DNA from: Strongylocentrotus droebachiensis
Taxonomy: Eukaryota > Echinodermata > Echinoidea > Camarodonta > Strongylocentrotidae
Assembly: GCA_035222895.1 (NCBI GenBank)
Contig: JAVYIG010009843.1
Location: 1-64,000 of the forward strand
Direction of reading: 5' to 3'
DNA length: 64,000 nucleotides
Shown: positions 46,431 to 57,901 of the stretch, in pieces
Numbering within the stretch: position 1 is the stretch's first letter
Layout: each line of letters opens with the position of its first letter
Notes under the pieces: model-generated
The model's database searches: none
The model's input: only the letters and a program-made list of their open reading frames with translations
Told to the model about the DNA's origin: nothing
Translations under genes and position numbers: made by a program

Positions 46431-46711
46431 GGGGTCGTGGTCGAGTGGTTACGTCCCCGAACTGTTGATCACAAGTTGGGGTTCGAGTCCCGCCGCGGCA
46501 CTAATGTCCTTTGGCAAGACATTGTTCTACATTTGCCACACTCAAGCCAGGGAATGTAAATGGGTACCTGACAGGAATTAATTCCTTGAAATGCTAGAGC
46601 GCTGTAATGGCTGCCCAGCTAAAACCGCGGTAATAATCTCCAAGTTTGGAAGCGCTTAGAGACTTGATTGTGATTCGCGCTATATAACTGAAGCTGAGTA
46701 TTATTTTTATT
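46431..46711 (+). mobile_element. tRNA-derived SINE, unit 3 copy (most complete)
   Basis: The head GGGGTCGTGGTCGAGTGG...GGTTCGAGTCCC carries A and B boxes for RNA polymerase III. The body has AATGGGTACCTGACAGGAAT and GCTAGAGCGCTG, and the tail GCGCTTAGAGAC...GCGCTATATAA then ATT-rich sequence. It is the least damaged of three orthologous copies. Confidence 0.8.
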
Positions 46712-48180
46712 GGTTTCTGTTATTGCCTCTGTTTCTGTTATTAAAGAAAATATACTACCAATCTGGCTATGCAATTTCCACCACAACATTTAATTCATTC
46801 GAATTTCAAACAAATATATTTATATTCATATATTGTATAAGCTCAACATATAATTTTAATGCAAATATGGTTATAATATTCAGATTTCTGTATATGTACC
46901 AAGTAATCTGCCACAATGTACAACGATGGCGACACGACAAATGCTCCGGCGGCGGTTGCTCCAGGCTTTATTTCATCAGGGATGTGGGGTTGGGGTTGTA
47001 TTTGGTTTAGGGGGCTGGGTCTGTGCTTGGTGTTGGTGTTAGGTGCGGTGTAGGTAAATTCCTGACCGGGGTTGGGATTCGGAGTTTAAATAATGTACTG
47101 ATTTGCCACACGGAGTAATAGTAGCCGGAGCAGGTGTCATAGAAGCACAATTATATATTCTATGTACAAAACGAATTGAAATTTTACTACCATAATGTAA
47201 TTACGCAAATGTATTAAATACGTGAAATTTTACTTTTCCACTGATGTATACTTTCTTTTTGTTTTTTAAACTGAAATTCAGCTCTCGGGCCGCGAATGTC
47301 TTTTAAATGAATTAAATCATTTTAAATAAGCAATGACAATTCAATTTATGACACTTATGTACAGTTTGTTGGGTATTATACATTCAAAGTTTATATTTTG
47401 TACATCTGTTTGTTCATCACTTTAATATTCATTATTCATTCATGTTTTTCGTTATTGTTTCATGTATTCATTTACTTCTATCTACTCAAACTGGCGGTAG
47501 GTACAAAAATAAAAACGAGCGTTGCAACTTGTTTTATTGAAATAGTTCGATTCTTCTGCTTCGAACTATTTTTTAAAGCAATAAAATGAAATGTGAAATT
47601 CGAACATTAAATGATTGACCATGACTAATATATTTCGGAGAGATTAAAGTTTTAAAATATATAAAATTTGCTCCGGCTGTAATAAGTGGATATTGGTATA
47701 ATTGCTAACATTAATAAAAGTTCTATATCATGTAACTTACCAAAAGAGAAATCAAAATCTACTCTTTCAAAAAAATCACGCTCTGCATGTAATTCTTGTC
47801 ATATTATTACAAAAAAAAGCATAGTTGAATTTATGTATGCGGTGTTTGGATACAAGTTTTAAGATTGCAATATACACAATATGGTTCGGATAATGATAAT
47901 GAAGGTTATGTCTATTACTGTTCTAAACCATTCAGGTAATTGATTAGTAATTCAATAATCCAAATGATTTTATATATCATGCAAAACATAATACAAGAAT
48001 AATTATATCACAAAAACCATGGAATGAAACGACAAATATAATGGAAAAAGCACGAGAAAAGAGAAACTAACTTAAAGTAGAGATTTTCCTCAGATGCTGT
48101 TTTTACAATATAGCATGAACAAAGCATGCTTAGAAATACATGTAACATCAAATGTTATAATGAAATCAACTGGATTTTTT
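46712..48180. other. Intergenic region of unit 3, 3' flank of copy 3
   Basis: Colinear with 7582-8917 and with 25561-25846 plus 27912-29131. It supplies the empty site (about 46979) for the fold-back element of unit 2. No gene seen. Confidence 0.6.
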
Positions 48181-48383
48181 CCCGCTTACAACGCCTTACG
48201 TCCACTGCGGGACACTTCATCAGGTCGACTATACCGACGGGTCTTTGAAAGGTTATCAGAGAAGGGCAGTTCTTTCCTGACGTTCATCGACCGGAACACC
48301 ATGTTCACGGGTCAAGAATCATATGGCATTAGAGACCGGTCGGCCCGATGAAGCATCCAGGAGTGAACCTGAAACGTCGTCAG
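48181..48383. repeat. Inverted CTGATGAAG...ACGTCG module downstream of copy 3
   Basis: Same module as 8918-9124 and 29132-29343. The left end reversed reads CCTGATGAAGTGTCCCGCAG then GGACGTAAGGCG, with a possible GTCC/GGAC hairpin. The right end has CGATGAAGCATCC...CCTGAAACGTCG. Confidence 0.4.
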
Positions 48384-48434
48384 CTTAGATTTTTGTAAGT
48401 ACACTTGGCTTGATCAAGATTCGCTGGTGATTTA

Positions 48435-49012
48435 TTAACTGAGTACTCTCTGGGGAACATCCATTATTATCTTTAGGAGGAAAAGGAGCATTATTTTCTC
48501 CGGGGATGTATCAATAAGAATGAGTTGAGAAATCAGATCTTCTTCTTTCAAGATGGTGGATTCCTCGTCGGGTTTTGCACCAGAACATACCAGAGGGGCT
48601 ATCTCAGACATATCTTCAGGTAGGACTTGTATTTCATGTATGGACGATTGGTCAGCAGGTTGAATGCTACTTACATTGGTCATATCATCACCAGCATGAA
48701 CTTCTTCAGAGGACACGTCTTCAGAAGTCACTTCAGATGCATCCAAGTTCTTTGTACTGCTCTCCGATGAGTTGTCAGGACGTTGACTCCTACTTCTATC
48801 CGTCAAGTCCTCTTGGGTTTTGGAAGCCATGTCTCCTGTATGCCCATCTCGATGAGTGTGGTCATTGCTTGCTGTAGCTTCCTGAAGTGACTGGGTGTCG
48901 GTCTGTCCTTTGGTCTGGTCCTCTTCTAGAGAGGCCTCATCTCTAGCAGAGAGCTGATGATCATTGACGTCTTCTTTATCATATTCAGCATCTATCTGTT
49001 CTTCTGCTACAC
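48435..49012 (-). pseudogene. Copy 3 exon 7: acidic tail
   Basis: Reads GVAEEQIDAEYDKEDVNDH through VPQRVLS and a stop, with the same acidic Ser/Thr composition and hydrophobic KIMLLFLLKIIM as copy 2. The acceptor is GTCAG|GTGTAGC. Open and well conserved despite the lesions upstream. Confidence 0.65.
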
Positions 49013-49433
49013 CTGACCGACAGCAAGAAAGAAGACAAATAATTGGTTTATTTCTCATTACACATCGGATTGAAAATATCATGATTGTGTAGAACTTATC
49101 GCAGTTAATTTCAAATTTCTTTTATTGTTATGTTCACCAGGTAGTAGATGAGAACTTGAGGTTGGTAGTAAGCATCTGTTTGGCTTTTTATCTGTGAGGA
49201 AAATGCTAACTGAAAGTAGTAACTAAGCTCGTTTTAAGTACTTTTTCTCTGCATTACGTCACCTTAGTATAGTGTAAAAATGTGGAAAACGAATTTGCTT
49301 GAAAAAATACCGTCAATCTGACTCTAAACACATGGGCCGTATTGTATACCGAATAGAACAGCATGTTGCTGAAGTGTTGAATGGGGTCCTAGATTACGAA
49401 ACTACAATTGTTCTTAAAGAAAATATACGTTAC

Positions 49434-49723
49434 CTTCGCTGAGATACAGGTCTGCAAGGTTGACCAACTTGGCAGCGTGCAGTGCCTTCGTTAGCTCAAT
49501 CCGTTCATCTTCCCTGGACACACCTCTTCTCCATTGTTTTAGCATATGACGAGTTCCATCACTGGTAACACGGCCGAACCTCATATTGGTCATGAGCGCT
49601 CTCTGTATATCACCATGTAGGATTCCCAGCTGACCAGCAAGGCTGTCAATCTTGGCTTCATCGTAAAGATCGTCAGCTATCTGCTGTAATATGCCTCCAA
49701 ACTCATCATCTGGGGGCTCCTCT
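49434..49723 (-). pseudogene. Copy 3 exon 6: Death domain exon
   Basis: A 290-nt exon open in the conserved frame, from EEPPDDEFGGILQQIADDL to LVNLADLYLSEG. Differences from copy 2 are mostly conservative (MRFGRVTSDG, RRGVSRED). The donor AAG|GTAACG is kept. Confidence 0.65.
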
Positions 49724-50228
49724 CTAGAATGGTAAAAAAGACAAACATGGGGGCGGTCAAAGAACGTAGGTATGACGGATCAACTTTAAAATTAATACAA
49801 ATCTTTACTTAAGTGAAGAAAAACAAGTCAAAATAAGTTCTTCCGGTAATGAGACTATAGAGGATTATGTTATATTAAAACTCTAATCAACCCATAACAG
49901 TTGACTGACACATATAAACAGCGATATCATTTTAAAGACCATGTTCGACTTGCTCGAATTATTAAATGTTATTAGAATTCATGAAATGATTTCACTTTCA
50001 ACTCAAATCACTGGAGACTGGAATGTAGCTAAGATTTTCATTTCTTTGTCAATGAGTTTCAATATTTTATTCACTTCTGCTTTTACATAATCACAGGTGG
50101 TCACGAAATTTCTTAACATGATTTTGGATTCATAGAACTTAAGTGTTGCCGTACTTTTAGCACTGTTATTGACCGTCTAGCACCACTCATTTAACACACC
50201 AAAGTATCTTCCGTAGTAGTGTTGTCAC

Positions 50229-50516
50229 CAAGCCACATACGCAGGGGGGGGGGGGGGGGGGGTTAACCCCCCTCCCCCCTTGAGTTTTGTATGTGTATGT
50301 TTTGTGTATGTTTATATTTTTGAGTTTTTTTAATATATCTTTTTTAATAAAAACAATTTAAAAAAATTAAACAAAATTATGCCAATGCTGAATTCAAAAA
50401 GGTGACCTTACTCCCCTCCCCCCCCCCCCCCCCCTCTGAACAAAATGTCAAATTTCCAAATAATGAGACCAAAAAAAAAAAAAAAAAAAGTCTCCTCTTA
50501 CCCCCCCCCCCCACTT
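50229..50516. mobile_element. Poly-G/C armed element with 8-bp target duplication, intron 5 of copy 3
   Basis: GTTGTCAC is duplicated at 50221-50228 and 50517-50524, and occurs once in copy 1 (about 11188). The element opens CAAGCCACATACGCAGG with a run of about 18 G, ends in a run of C, and contains an A-rich middle shared with 1060-1250. A hAT-like non-autonomous element. Confidence 0.8.
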
Positions 50517-52388
50517 GTTGTCACTATAAGAGAAATAATGCGTTCATTGTCAATTTTTCATGTAAAGAGAAAAGATATTTCATCTTACCCTGCTTGGATT
50601 GTATCACTCCCCAGTCCTCCGGTTTGAATTATCCTCAAATGATGATGTGCCTGTCATGAAGGATTGAAGTCAGTTTGAATGAGAAGATTAAAAAAAGAAT
50701 TTAAGTTACAAATTTGGAATGTTCTCTATCGTTCACTGTATCGGTATTCTAAGTAATTTCAAACTTTAAAAAGATAGCAAAAATTGGGAAGGGAGCTATA
50801 AAGACCATATTGGATTTGATTAGCTTCACATTATACATATTTCAAAAAGTAGCAACAAATTGGATTGGACGTAAATAGTATAATGTTTTTTTTTTAGAAC
50901 TTTTAAAGGAAATTGAGATTGGAAAATAAAGTCTTACCACTCTGAGCTTGTTTTCCAGAAGCCCCCAGCCCCAGGGAATGAAACTCCAATTGATGTGTCT
51001 CTGCTTTCTTCTTCTGCTCTGCTGATCGTATCTCACTTTCTAGTTGAATTTTGGTTCTCAGCTTCCAGGCCTCACGCTTAAGTTGCTCCAAAAGCCCTTC
51101 CTTATAGTCATGCTCCTTCTTCCAGCTTAATTCTATTGACCGATTTTCTTTTTCTCCCTCTCTTCCTTTCTTTAATTCTTCAACTTGCTGTCTTAGAGTC
51201 GTCTCGTTTCGCTCTTTCTCCTCGAATTTCGTCATCATTTCTTCGTTGTCGGTCTCTAGTCGCTCAACCTGACGTCTTGCCTTCTCTTCTGTCCCCTGTA
51301 AATGTTCAGCCATTGTTTCGATACGCAGATCCTTTGATTGTAATTTCTTTTCAAATTCCATCTCCCTCTGCTTGTACGTCTCCATTATCTGTGTTACTCT
51401 TTTCTCGTTTTCCATCACTGCCCTTTCACTATGTCATGCCTTTCTTGTTCAACCTTCATGGTATCTTGTAGTCTTCCATTTTCACTGACTATGCTTGTGC
51501 GACTTGCACGGGACTCGTTGAGTTCCTGCTCTAAGTCTGTAATTCTACCTCGGAGTAATTTCTTTGCTTTTTCTTCTTCTCTAATGTCTTCTCCGTGTCT
51601 CTTCTGTGCTTCTGTGACACCCTTTCTCCCTTGGTTCCATAACCGTTCAAAGCTGGGAAAAGAATAAAGCTGTATTAGGTCAGCAGATATCCCTTCGTCA
51701 CCTTTCTTCAGGCATCCATGTAGGAGGTCAAGCCCACTGCAATCGTTTCTCGTATGAGAGAATGTCACCAATGGGAGGTACGTCATAGATGTCAGTGATC
51801 CCGAGCTTTTTTAGTTTATTTTTGGCCTTCTCGATGACTTCACTTTGCCCGGTAGTTACCATGGCACATATAGGGACGTGACCTATCCACACAACAACAA
51901 CAACAACATCAGTTTAATCGAAAGTAGTCATTTAATCGTCTCATGACCTCTATGTACCACACATTTGTCACCTAATCCCTTTTTTTTAGAGGGGGGGGGG
52001 GGGTATATTTTTACACCAGAGTAAGGATCGAATCTGTTTATTTTTCATTCACATCTTTGCTTTCAAATATTGCCATTAAACGTGTTGTATGTGCATAGAG
52101 TATACAACCATTTTCTAAGGTTGTAAATTATAACTGGCGAGTGAGAGAAGGATCGATGGAGAGGGGGGGGGGGGGGGGGGGGGGAGACAAAATTGATAAA
52201 AGAAAAGAGACTGCAGAATAACCATAAAGTAAACATAGCCATAGTCATGAGATAATTATACATTTACAACTATGAAAATGAGAATTTGTAATCACATGGG
52301 TCTATTATATAATAATACAGACCTACACAAAAAGAGGAAAAAATCAGCATGCATGCACAAGGAAAGAAAAGGTATTTAATTTACAATA

Positions 52389-52704
52389 AGGGAGTTTACA
52401 GATACAATCTGCGCATGGCAGATAAAGGTCATTTGTACCAAAAGGTAAAACCCACCAGAGATGAATACTGGATATGCGTTCATGAAAGTTATGTAACATT
52501 ATTCATTTATGCACCAACGGTACATTCTATGATACGCAGATCGAAGTATTCTTTTCAAGAGGGCAAACAAAAGATATTCATGAAGCCACAGCTAGGACTC
52601 TGGCAGTTATTATTCTAAGATGCTCAAAGTGGAAACTTCTCCATGTGTAAAAGATCTGTGGATATTTGGGGTCATTTGTACCATGTGCTATCTGTAAACT
52701 CCCA
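52389..52704. mobile_element. 316-bp MITE in copy 3 intron 3
   Basis: The inverted ends carry GGGAGTTTACAGATA. TA dinucleotides flank both ends. Absent from copies 1 (about 12838) and 2 (about 33112). The interior matches the MITE at 39287-39607. Confidence 0.75.
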
Positions 52705-52712
52705 TATTGAAC

Positions 52713-52997
52713 CCCGCCCCCCCCCCCCCCCCCCCACTCAGGTTTCGAAATGACCGCATGCGTGTTGCCAAAATGTCCTTTTCGTAACAAAAGAAAAAGG
52801 TCGACCCGTATTGACTTTACACACCGGACTTTTGCTGAAAAGGGGGGGTGCTGAAAAAGGCTCGTATACAAAAGAAAAAGGTCGAGCCGTATTGACTTTA
52901 CACACCGGACTTTTGCTGAAAAGGGGGGGGGGGGGGGGGTCGGTTGGAACACGCATATGCGTACCCTAAATAACACTGAGTGGGGAGGGGGGCCGGG
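52713..52997. mobile_element. Poly-C/G armed element with 8-bp duplication, next to the MITE
   Basis: TATTGAAC is duplicated at 52705-52712 and 52998-53005. The element opens with CCCG and a run of about 23 C and ends with G-rich sequence. Inside are two direct copies of a roughly 75-bp unit containing AAAAGAAAAAGGTCGAGCCG and TTTACACACCGGACTTTTGC. Absent from copies 1 and 2. Confidence 0.75.
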
Positions 52998-54339
52998 TAT
53001 TGAACTGACGAAGGGTGTTTTAGAGTTCACGATATCATCATGGTCGAAATTGATGAGGTGCTATTAAGGGCTTGAATGCATAATGGATAATATAGAAAAC
53101 TAAGATAAGTACTTGATTTTAGGGTCATATTGCATGAATTATGATGTTTCATCGATTGTTTTATGTCCTAGTCATAACTGTTGAAAAAAACGTTCTATAG
53201 CAGGTGTCATTATCGTTAGATACACGTACCTACCCATTTAATAGCATGGTCAATCACATAAATCTTTATATGTAAATAAAAATTACCAACCTTCATATTC
53301 AAAAGTTTCATGTGTGAAAATAATATGGCTTGTAATGTTATTCATTTATTCATATCTTCATTCGTCCATTCTTGTAATCAATACGGTGGTTTATATCACT
53401 GCATTGTGTGTATCAACAGTGCAATTGTTTATTAATTCACAATTGTTAAAAGATACTCGTCCTACCTATAGCGTAAAGGATTATGGGAAAACCCACCTGT
53501 AATCTTTTTTTATCATCTTGATCCATTGTTGGTAATTGTCGAAAGTAGACGGTCTGATAAAAATGAGAATAATGCACAAATTCAAAATCGTCATTATCAG
53601 TACGTGGTGATAATTAAAGAGGTAATGATAATAAAATGCACACAATTTGATACTCAACCCGCCCCTACCGAAGGCCACCTCAACGAAAAGAAATTGTTGC
53701 CGATTTTCCTTGCCACATTGCCCAGAAAAATGTGTTTATTTCGGTCCGCGGTATCAGAACGATGTCACGCGCCCTCAAGCGCCGTAATTTATGACCGTAA
53801 ATCCTTCATAATTTCGATATTAAAGATGTAAATATATCGAACATATTCGGGCACCTTGCTGTGAATTCGGTTAACAGAAGTTAGGGGAAACATTATAAAA
53901 TCATGTTGAATGGACGAAAGTGATAAACAGTGGCGAATCTAAGTTTTATTTCGCTAGGGGCAAACCATGACATTGCCCCCCACCCCCCCCCCCCCCCGCC
54001 CAAACGTATCTGCATTAATATACAAGCGAATCGGCAGTATTATATCGACTTCAATCTCCAAAAAACACAATTTATTTTACCCATATAAATATTCCAAAGG
54101 CACCATCTACTGCAGCGTACCAGCATTACAATGCGATTACAAAAAATGGTAGTCTATATCATTCAAATATGTATTGCCCATGTGAATATGGAGAGCGAGA
54201 AGATTAATACTCACCTTAGTAACAGCACCATGCATCCAACCTTCCGGTAAGGTGTCGTACAGTTTCTTCGTCTGAAATATTTGATACAGTTTGCATGATG
54301 AACCTTTTGGATACTATGAACATGATATTTAGCCTACAT

Positions 54340-54780
54340 CAGTAGCGTACGCAGGATTTTTTTTAAGGGGGGGGGGGGAAATTTGAAAATCGCGCCCGAA
54401 AATTTCGCAACGACTCAGCCAGCCGCTGAATAACCGGCGGGGGGGGGGGGGGGGGGGGGGAGGGCAGGGTAGGAGTACTTTTTTTTTTTTTTGGGGGGGG
54501 TCCAGTTTTTAAGGTAAAATTTCGCATCGACTCTGCCGGCTGCTAAAAAAAAAGGGGGGGGGGGTAAGATCACATTTTTTGTTTTGTTGAGGGGGGGGGG
54601 GGGGGGGTCCCGAAAATTGAAAAATTAGGCCGACCGATATTTCATTCAGTTGGGGGGGGGGGGGGGGTAAGGTCAGTTTTTGTTTACCCTTTAGTACCAT
54701 TTGACAAAAAAGATACCCACACATTACACAAATTGAGGGGGGAGTTACCCCCCCCCCCCCCCCGTCTGCGTACGCGCCTG
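54340..54780. mobile_element. Poly-G armed hAT-like MITE with 8-bp duplication, intron 1 of copy 3
   Basis: Left end CAGTAGCGTACGCAGG, right end reversed CAGGCGCGTACGCAGACG. GCCTACAT is duplicated at 54332-54339 and 54781-54788; copies 1 (about 14191) and 2 (about 35309) have it once. The interior holds five long G runs separated by AATTTCGCAACGACTC-type segments. Confidence 0.9.
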
Positions 54781-55315
54781 GCCTACATGCAGAAGTAGAG
54801 AAAGAACAAAATAGACAAGCTTGTGTAGTGCTTTAAATTGCATGCAATATGCCAGAATAACACAAATGAATGCATTGTTTGTGCAATAACATTTAATGAA
54901 AATAATAAACAGTGAACTGAATGCGTTCCATAAAGAGAATCTTACATGAGTTTGAAAGTCGTTGAATCATCTAACCAAGAATTGTTTCAGATAGTTGGCA
55001 TGTTGAATTAATCTATTGCTCACACATAATCGTTTGTTTTTATTTGATTCTTTTTCTTTCAAAGAAATATGAAATCTTGCGCTCCGTGTAATTGATTTGT
55101 GCCATGTAATAAGAATTTTAAGAGATTATTTTTACTTTTAAAACAATGATTGTTTAAGAGAACGCAAGTGCTCACATATTTCTCCCTTTCAGGCGATAAA
55201 GGTAGGATGATGTCAGTAGTTAATGGGTTATGCAGGCGTATGCCATGGTTCATACCCTCAATATACAAAAATGAAAATGTTAAAGACTACTGATTTTTAG
55301 CAAATATAATTATAC

Positions 55316-56935
55316 TGTGGGAATGTGGACTAGTTTATGTTTTATGTAGATCGCAGACTTGTCCGATTATGCAAATTAATTTGCTACGCGTGTTGCACCT
55401 GATTTTGCGGATGAATGATTTATTGTGTGATACGCCGCCCACGTTAATTATGATGATAAGAATGCCTGTTGATGATGTTGAACAGAAGTTTCGGTTAGGC
55501 ATTAATTTAGTCATATTACGCTGTTTATAGATAAAGATGTCAGATATTTGTACTAAAATTGTTTTATGCAAAATTTTCTTTCGTCATATATTGGAAAAGA
55601 TATTTTGAGGGATTGCAAAGATAATTTAACGATTAATTATCCCATTTTGTATTTCGCACACTTGTGAGGTAAAAATGTATATTGACGTTGAGGGCAGCAA
55701 GAGGTAAATAAGCTAGCAAGATGGCGGCGCCCATAGTTGATTCCTAGATGTGAGTTGAAGATAGTTTTATACACCTTGGGTGTATGATATGAAGAATATT
55801 GTTGATATTTTCCCTTGGTGTTTATGTCTAGCTATTTACCATTAGATAATATGAGAATTTACATTAGTGTGATTTAGAGAGCAAATACTTGTAACTGTTA
55901 TTGTTGTTACATTATTTTAGGGCTAGATCAGAGGACGACTTGCATGTCGCAGCTTCTGTTGCTGAGCTGAGCTGAGTAGTTTGATGGCTTCTTGGTGTTG
56001 ATGTCTCCCTTTTCCATTCCACTTCCTTGCCCACTGTACTTGAGAGCTTCAGTGGTTTATTGCTGAAGACCTTGGGTACGTTTTAATGATATTCTGGTAA
56101 AGTTTGCAACATACGTTGTGTAACTTTACTGAGTCTAATATTGCAGTGTGTTTAACAGTTTATATGTATATACTGATGTTGTGGGACAATGTTCCAGCGT
56201 ATTATTAATACTTACAGATTAATGTATGTATTCTTGTTTGTCTGATGCAAGTATGATAATAATAATAATAATCTAATAGTTCACTCTGAATTTTATTAAA
56301 CCGAAACGGAAATTCTTTTTGCCCAATTGATCGTGAGCCCGGCAGCCACTGAGCAGCGCCAGATCGACGTTGTCTATCCCTTATTGTTGAACGCCAGACA
56401 AGGTAGCAACTAGCGTCTTTTGGTATGACGCGGCCGGGGTTCGAACCCACGACCTCCCGGTTGTGAGGCGGACGCTCTACTGACTGAGCCAACACTGCTC
56501 TGATTGCTAGATTTATATTACTAATTGATGAGATTCTTACAGCTGATTTAATGTTTCGATTTAATTATGTCATTCAAGTAAATGACTAATATTTGATTTC
56601 AGTGATTTTACAAGAGAATCAAGATGAAACATATTTGATTTGGAGAGCAATTTTGTAATTACTTAAATGATATTTAATCAAGAGGATATCAATATCTCTG
56701 TTTAGTAATTTATTTGTTTTATTTCAATAATACAATCGTGTATTTGTGAAGATGACATTTGTAATTGTTTAAAATACTAGGACATGTTTTTGCTTTATTA
56801 TTTTGCAATCGCAGGGTTTTTTTCCCGTTTCTGCGTGCATGAATCACCGAAAATCAACGGTTTATGAATTAAAGCACCGATTACGCTAACACACGTCTCA
56901 TGAGTTTCATTTATCGTATCATACGTAGTACGACA
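55316..56935. mobile_element. Complete solo-LTR-like insertion in copy 3 intron 1
   Basis: Begins TGTGGGAATGTGG and ends TAGTACGACA (TG...CA), flanked by ATAC at 55312-55315 and 56936-56939. Copies 1 and 2 show the uninterrupted site TATACAATTCAAG (14753, 36392 region). Without the SINE inside it is about 1.4 kb. Copy 0 has the same insertion at the same place (1-1441). No gag or pol remains. Calling it an LTR is an inference from the termini. Confidence 0.55.
56258..56496 (-). mobile_element. tRNA-Val-like SINE inserted in the LTR-like element
   Basis: Reverse strand: TTGGCTCAGTCAGTAGAGCG (A box), then CCTCACAACC with an anticodon-like CAC, and GGTTCGAACCC (B box), followed by a unique body and an (ATT)n tail at 56258-56275. 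Copy 0 has the uninterrupted site at 545-560 (GTATGATGCTCTGATTGC). No clear target duplication is present. The open frame across it is an artefact. Confidence 0.8.
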
Positions 56936-57901
56936 ATACAGTTCAAGAGACAGAGTATAGCTAGGACATTGATGAATAACGGACGATTGCGATGTAGTGT
57001 AGCATCTACCAAAATCTCTCTCTCTCTGGGTGAGTTTTTCTCTTTTCAGAGGTAGTACTGTATTTTTATTTTTTATTTAAAAAAACCCATTTTGACAGAC
57101 TATAATATTTCATGTTCAAGCATTTATACATTTTATTTAATTCAACAAATAAAGCGTGCTTTAAAAAAGCAAAAAATGAACATGAAATGACTAAGCACTT
57201 ATCATTATTATGATTACTATTATTATTTTAAACGAATAAAGAAATGTATGAAAGAGTTGTTTTGTTTAGCAATTTCTGTTAGTTAAAAATTATATTTTTG
57301 AATTGTATTTTGATTATTCTGAATGTGATGTCAAGTCAGTAAGATGTTAATTGCATGATTTCGAATATATGTACTGCCTCTGGTATTGAGAAAATAAAAC
57401 ACCTTATAAATATTTTTAAAAAACATGAAGTTAATTTCACGCCTAAATATGATCATCGCGCGGTTTTGTCAAACCTCCATAATTGAATTGAATTTAGTTT
57501 ATTTTCTTCTGCAAAACATACAAATCAATCAATTGTTAACTACACATTGGGCCGTTGGGTTTACATTCTCTCTGTGAATTATTTTTTTCTATAGACAATA
57601 AAGAACAAAATAAGAAATAAAGATAAATAATTTGTTTTACCCGACATATTTAGATTTTTTAGACATTTTTTACAACGCTAGTTTAATAGGACAAAGAGCA
57701 TTCCGTCGGTTAAGTAATATCCAAAACATATTTTGCCCATACAATTCATTATTTTACCACAAAGCTACCTTAAGGTTGATGAAATAGCCTTTATTCCAAC
57801 GATACATGTTCATAGTGGAGGCGTATAGTTTCATTTCGGACTTACAACAAACACAAACAATAATAATAACTAGACTTTAATTCGTCACAATAGACGAATT
57901 A

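Noticed and set aside
56425..56492. Possible tRNA-Val (CAC) gene on the minus strand
   Set aside because: The acceptor stem does not close, and the sequence is the head of a SINE with (ATT)n tail and an empty site in copy 0.
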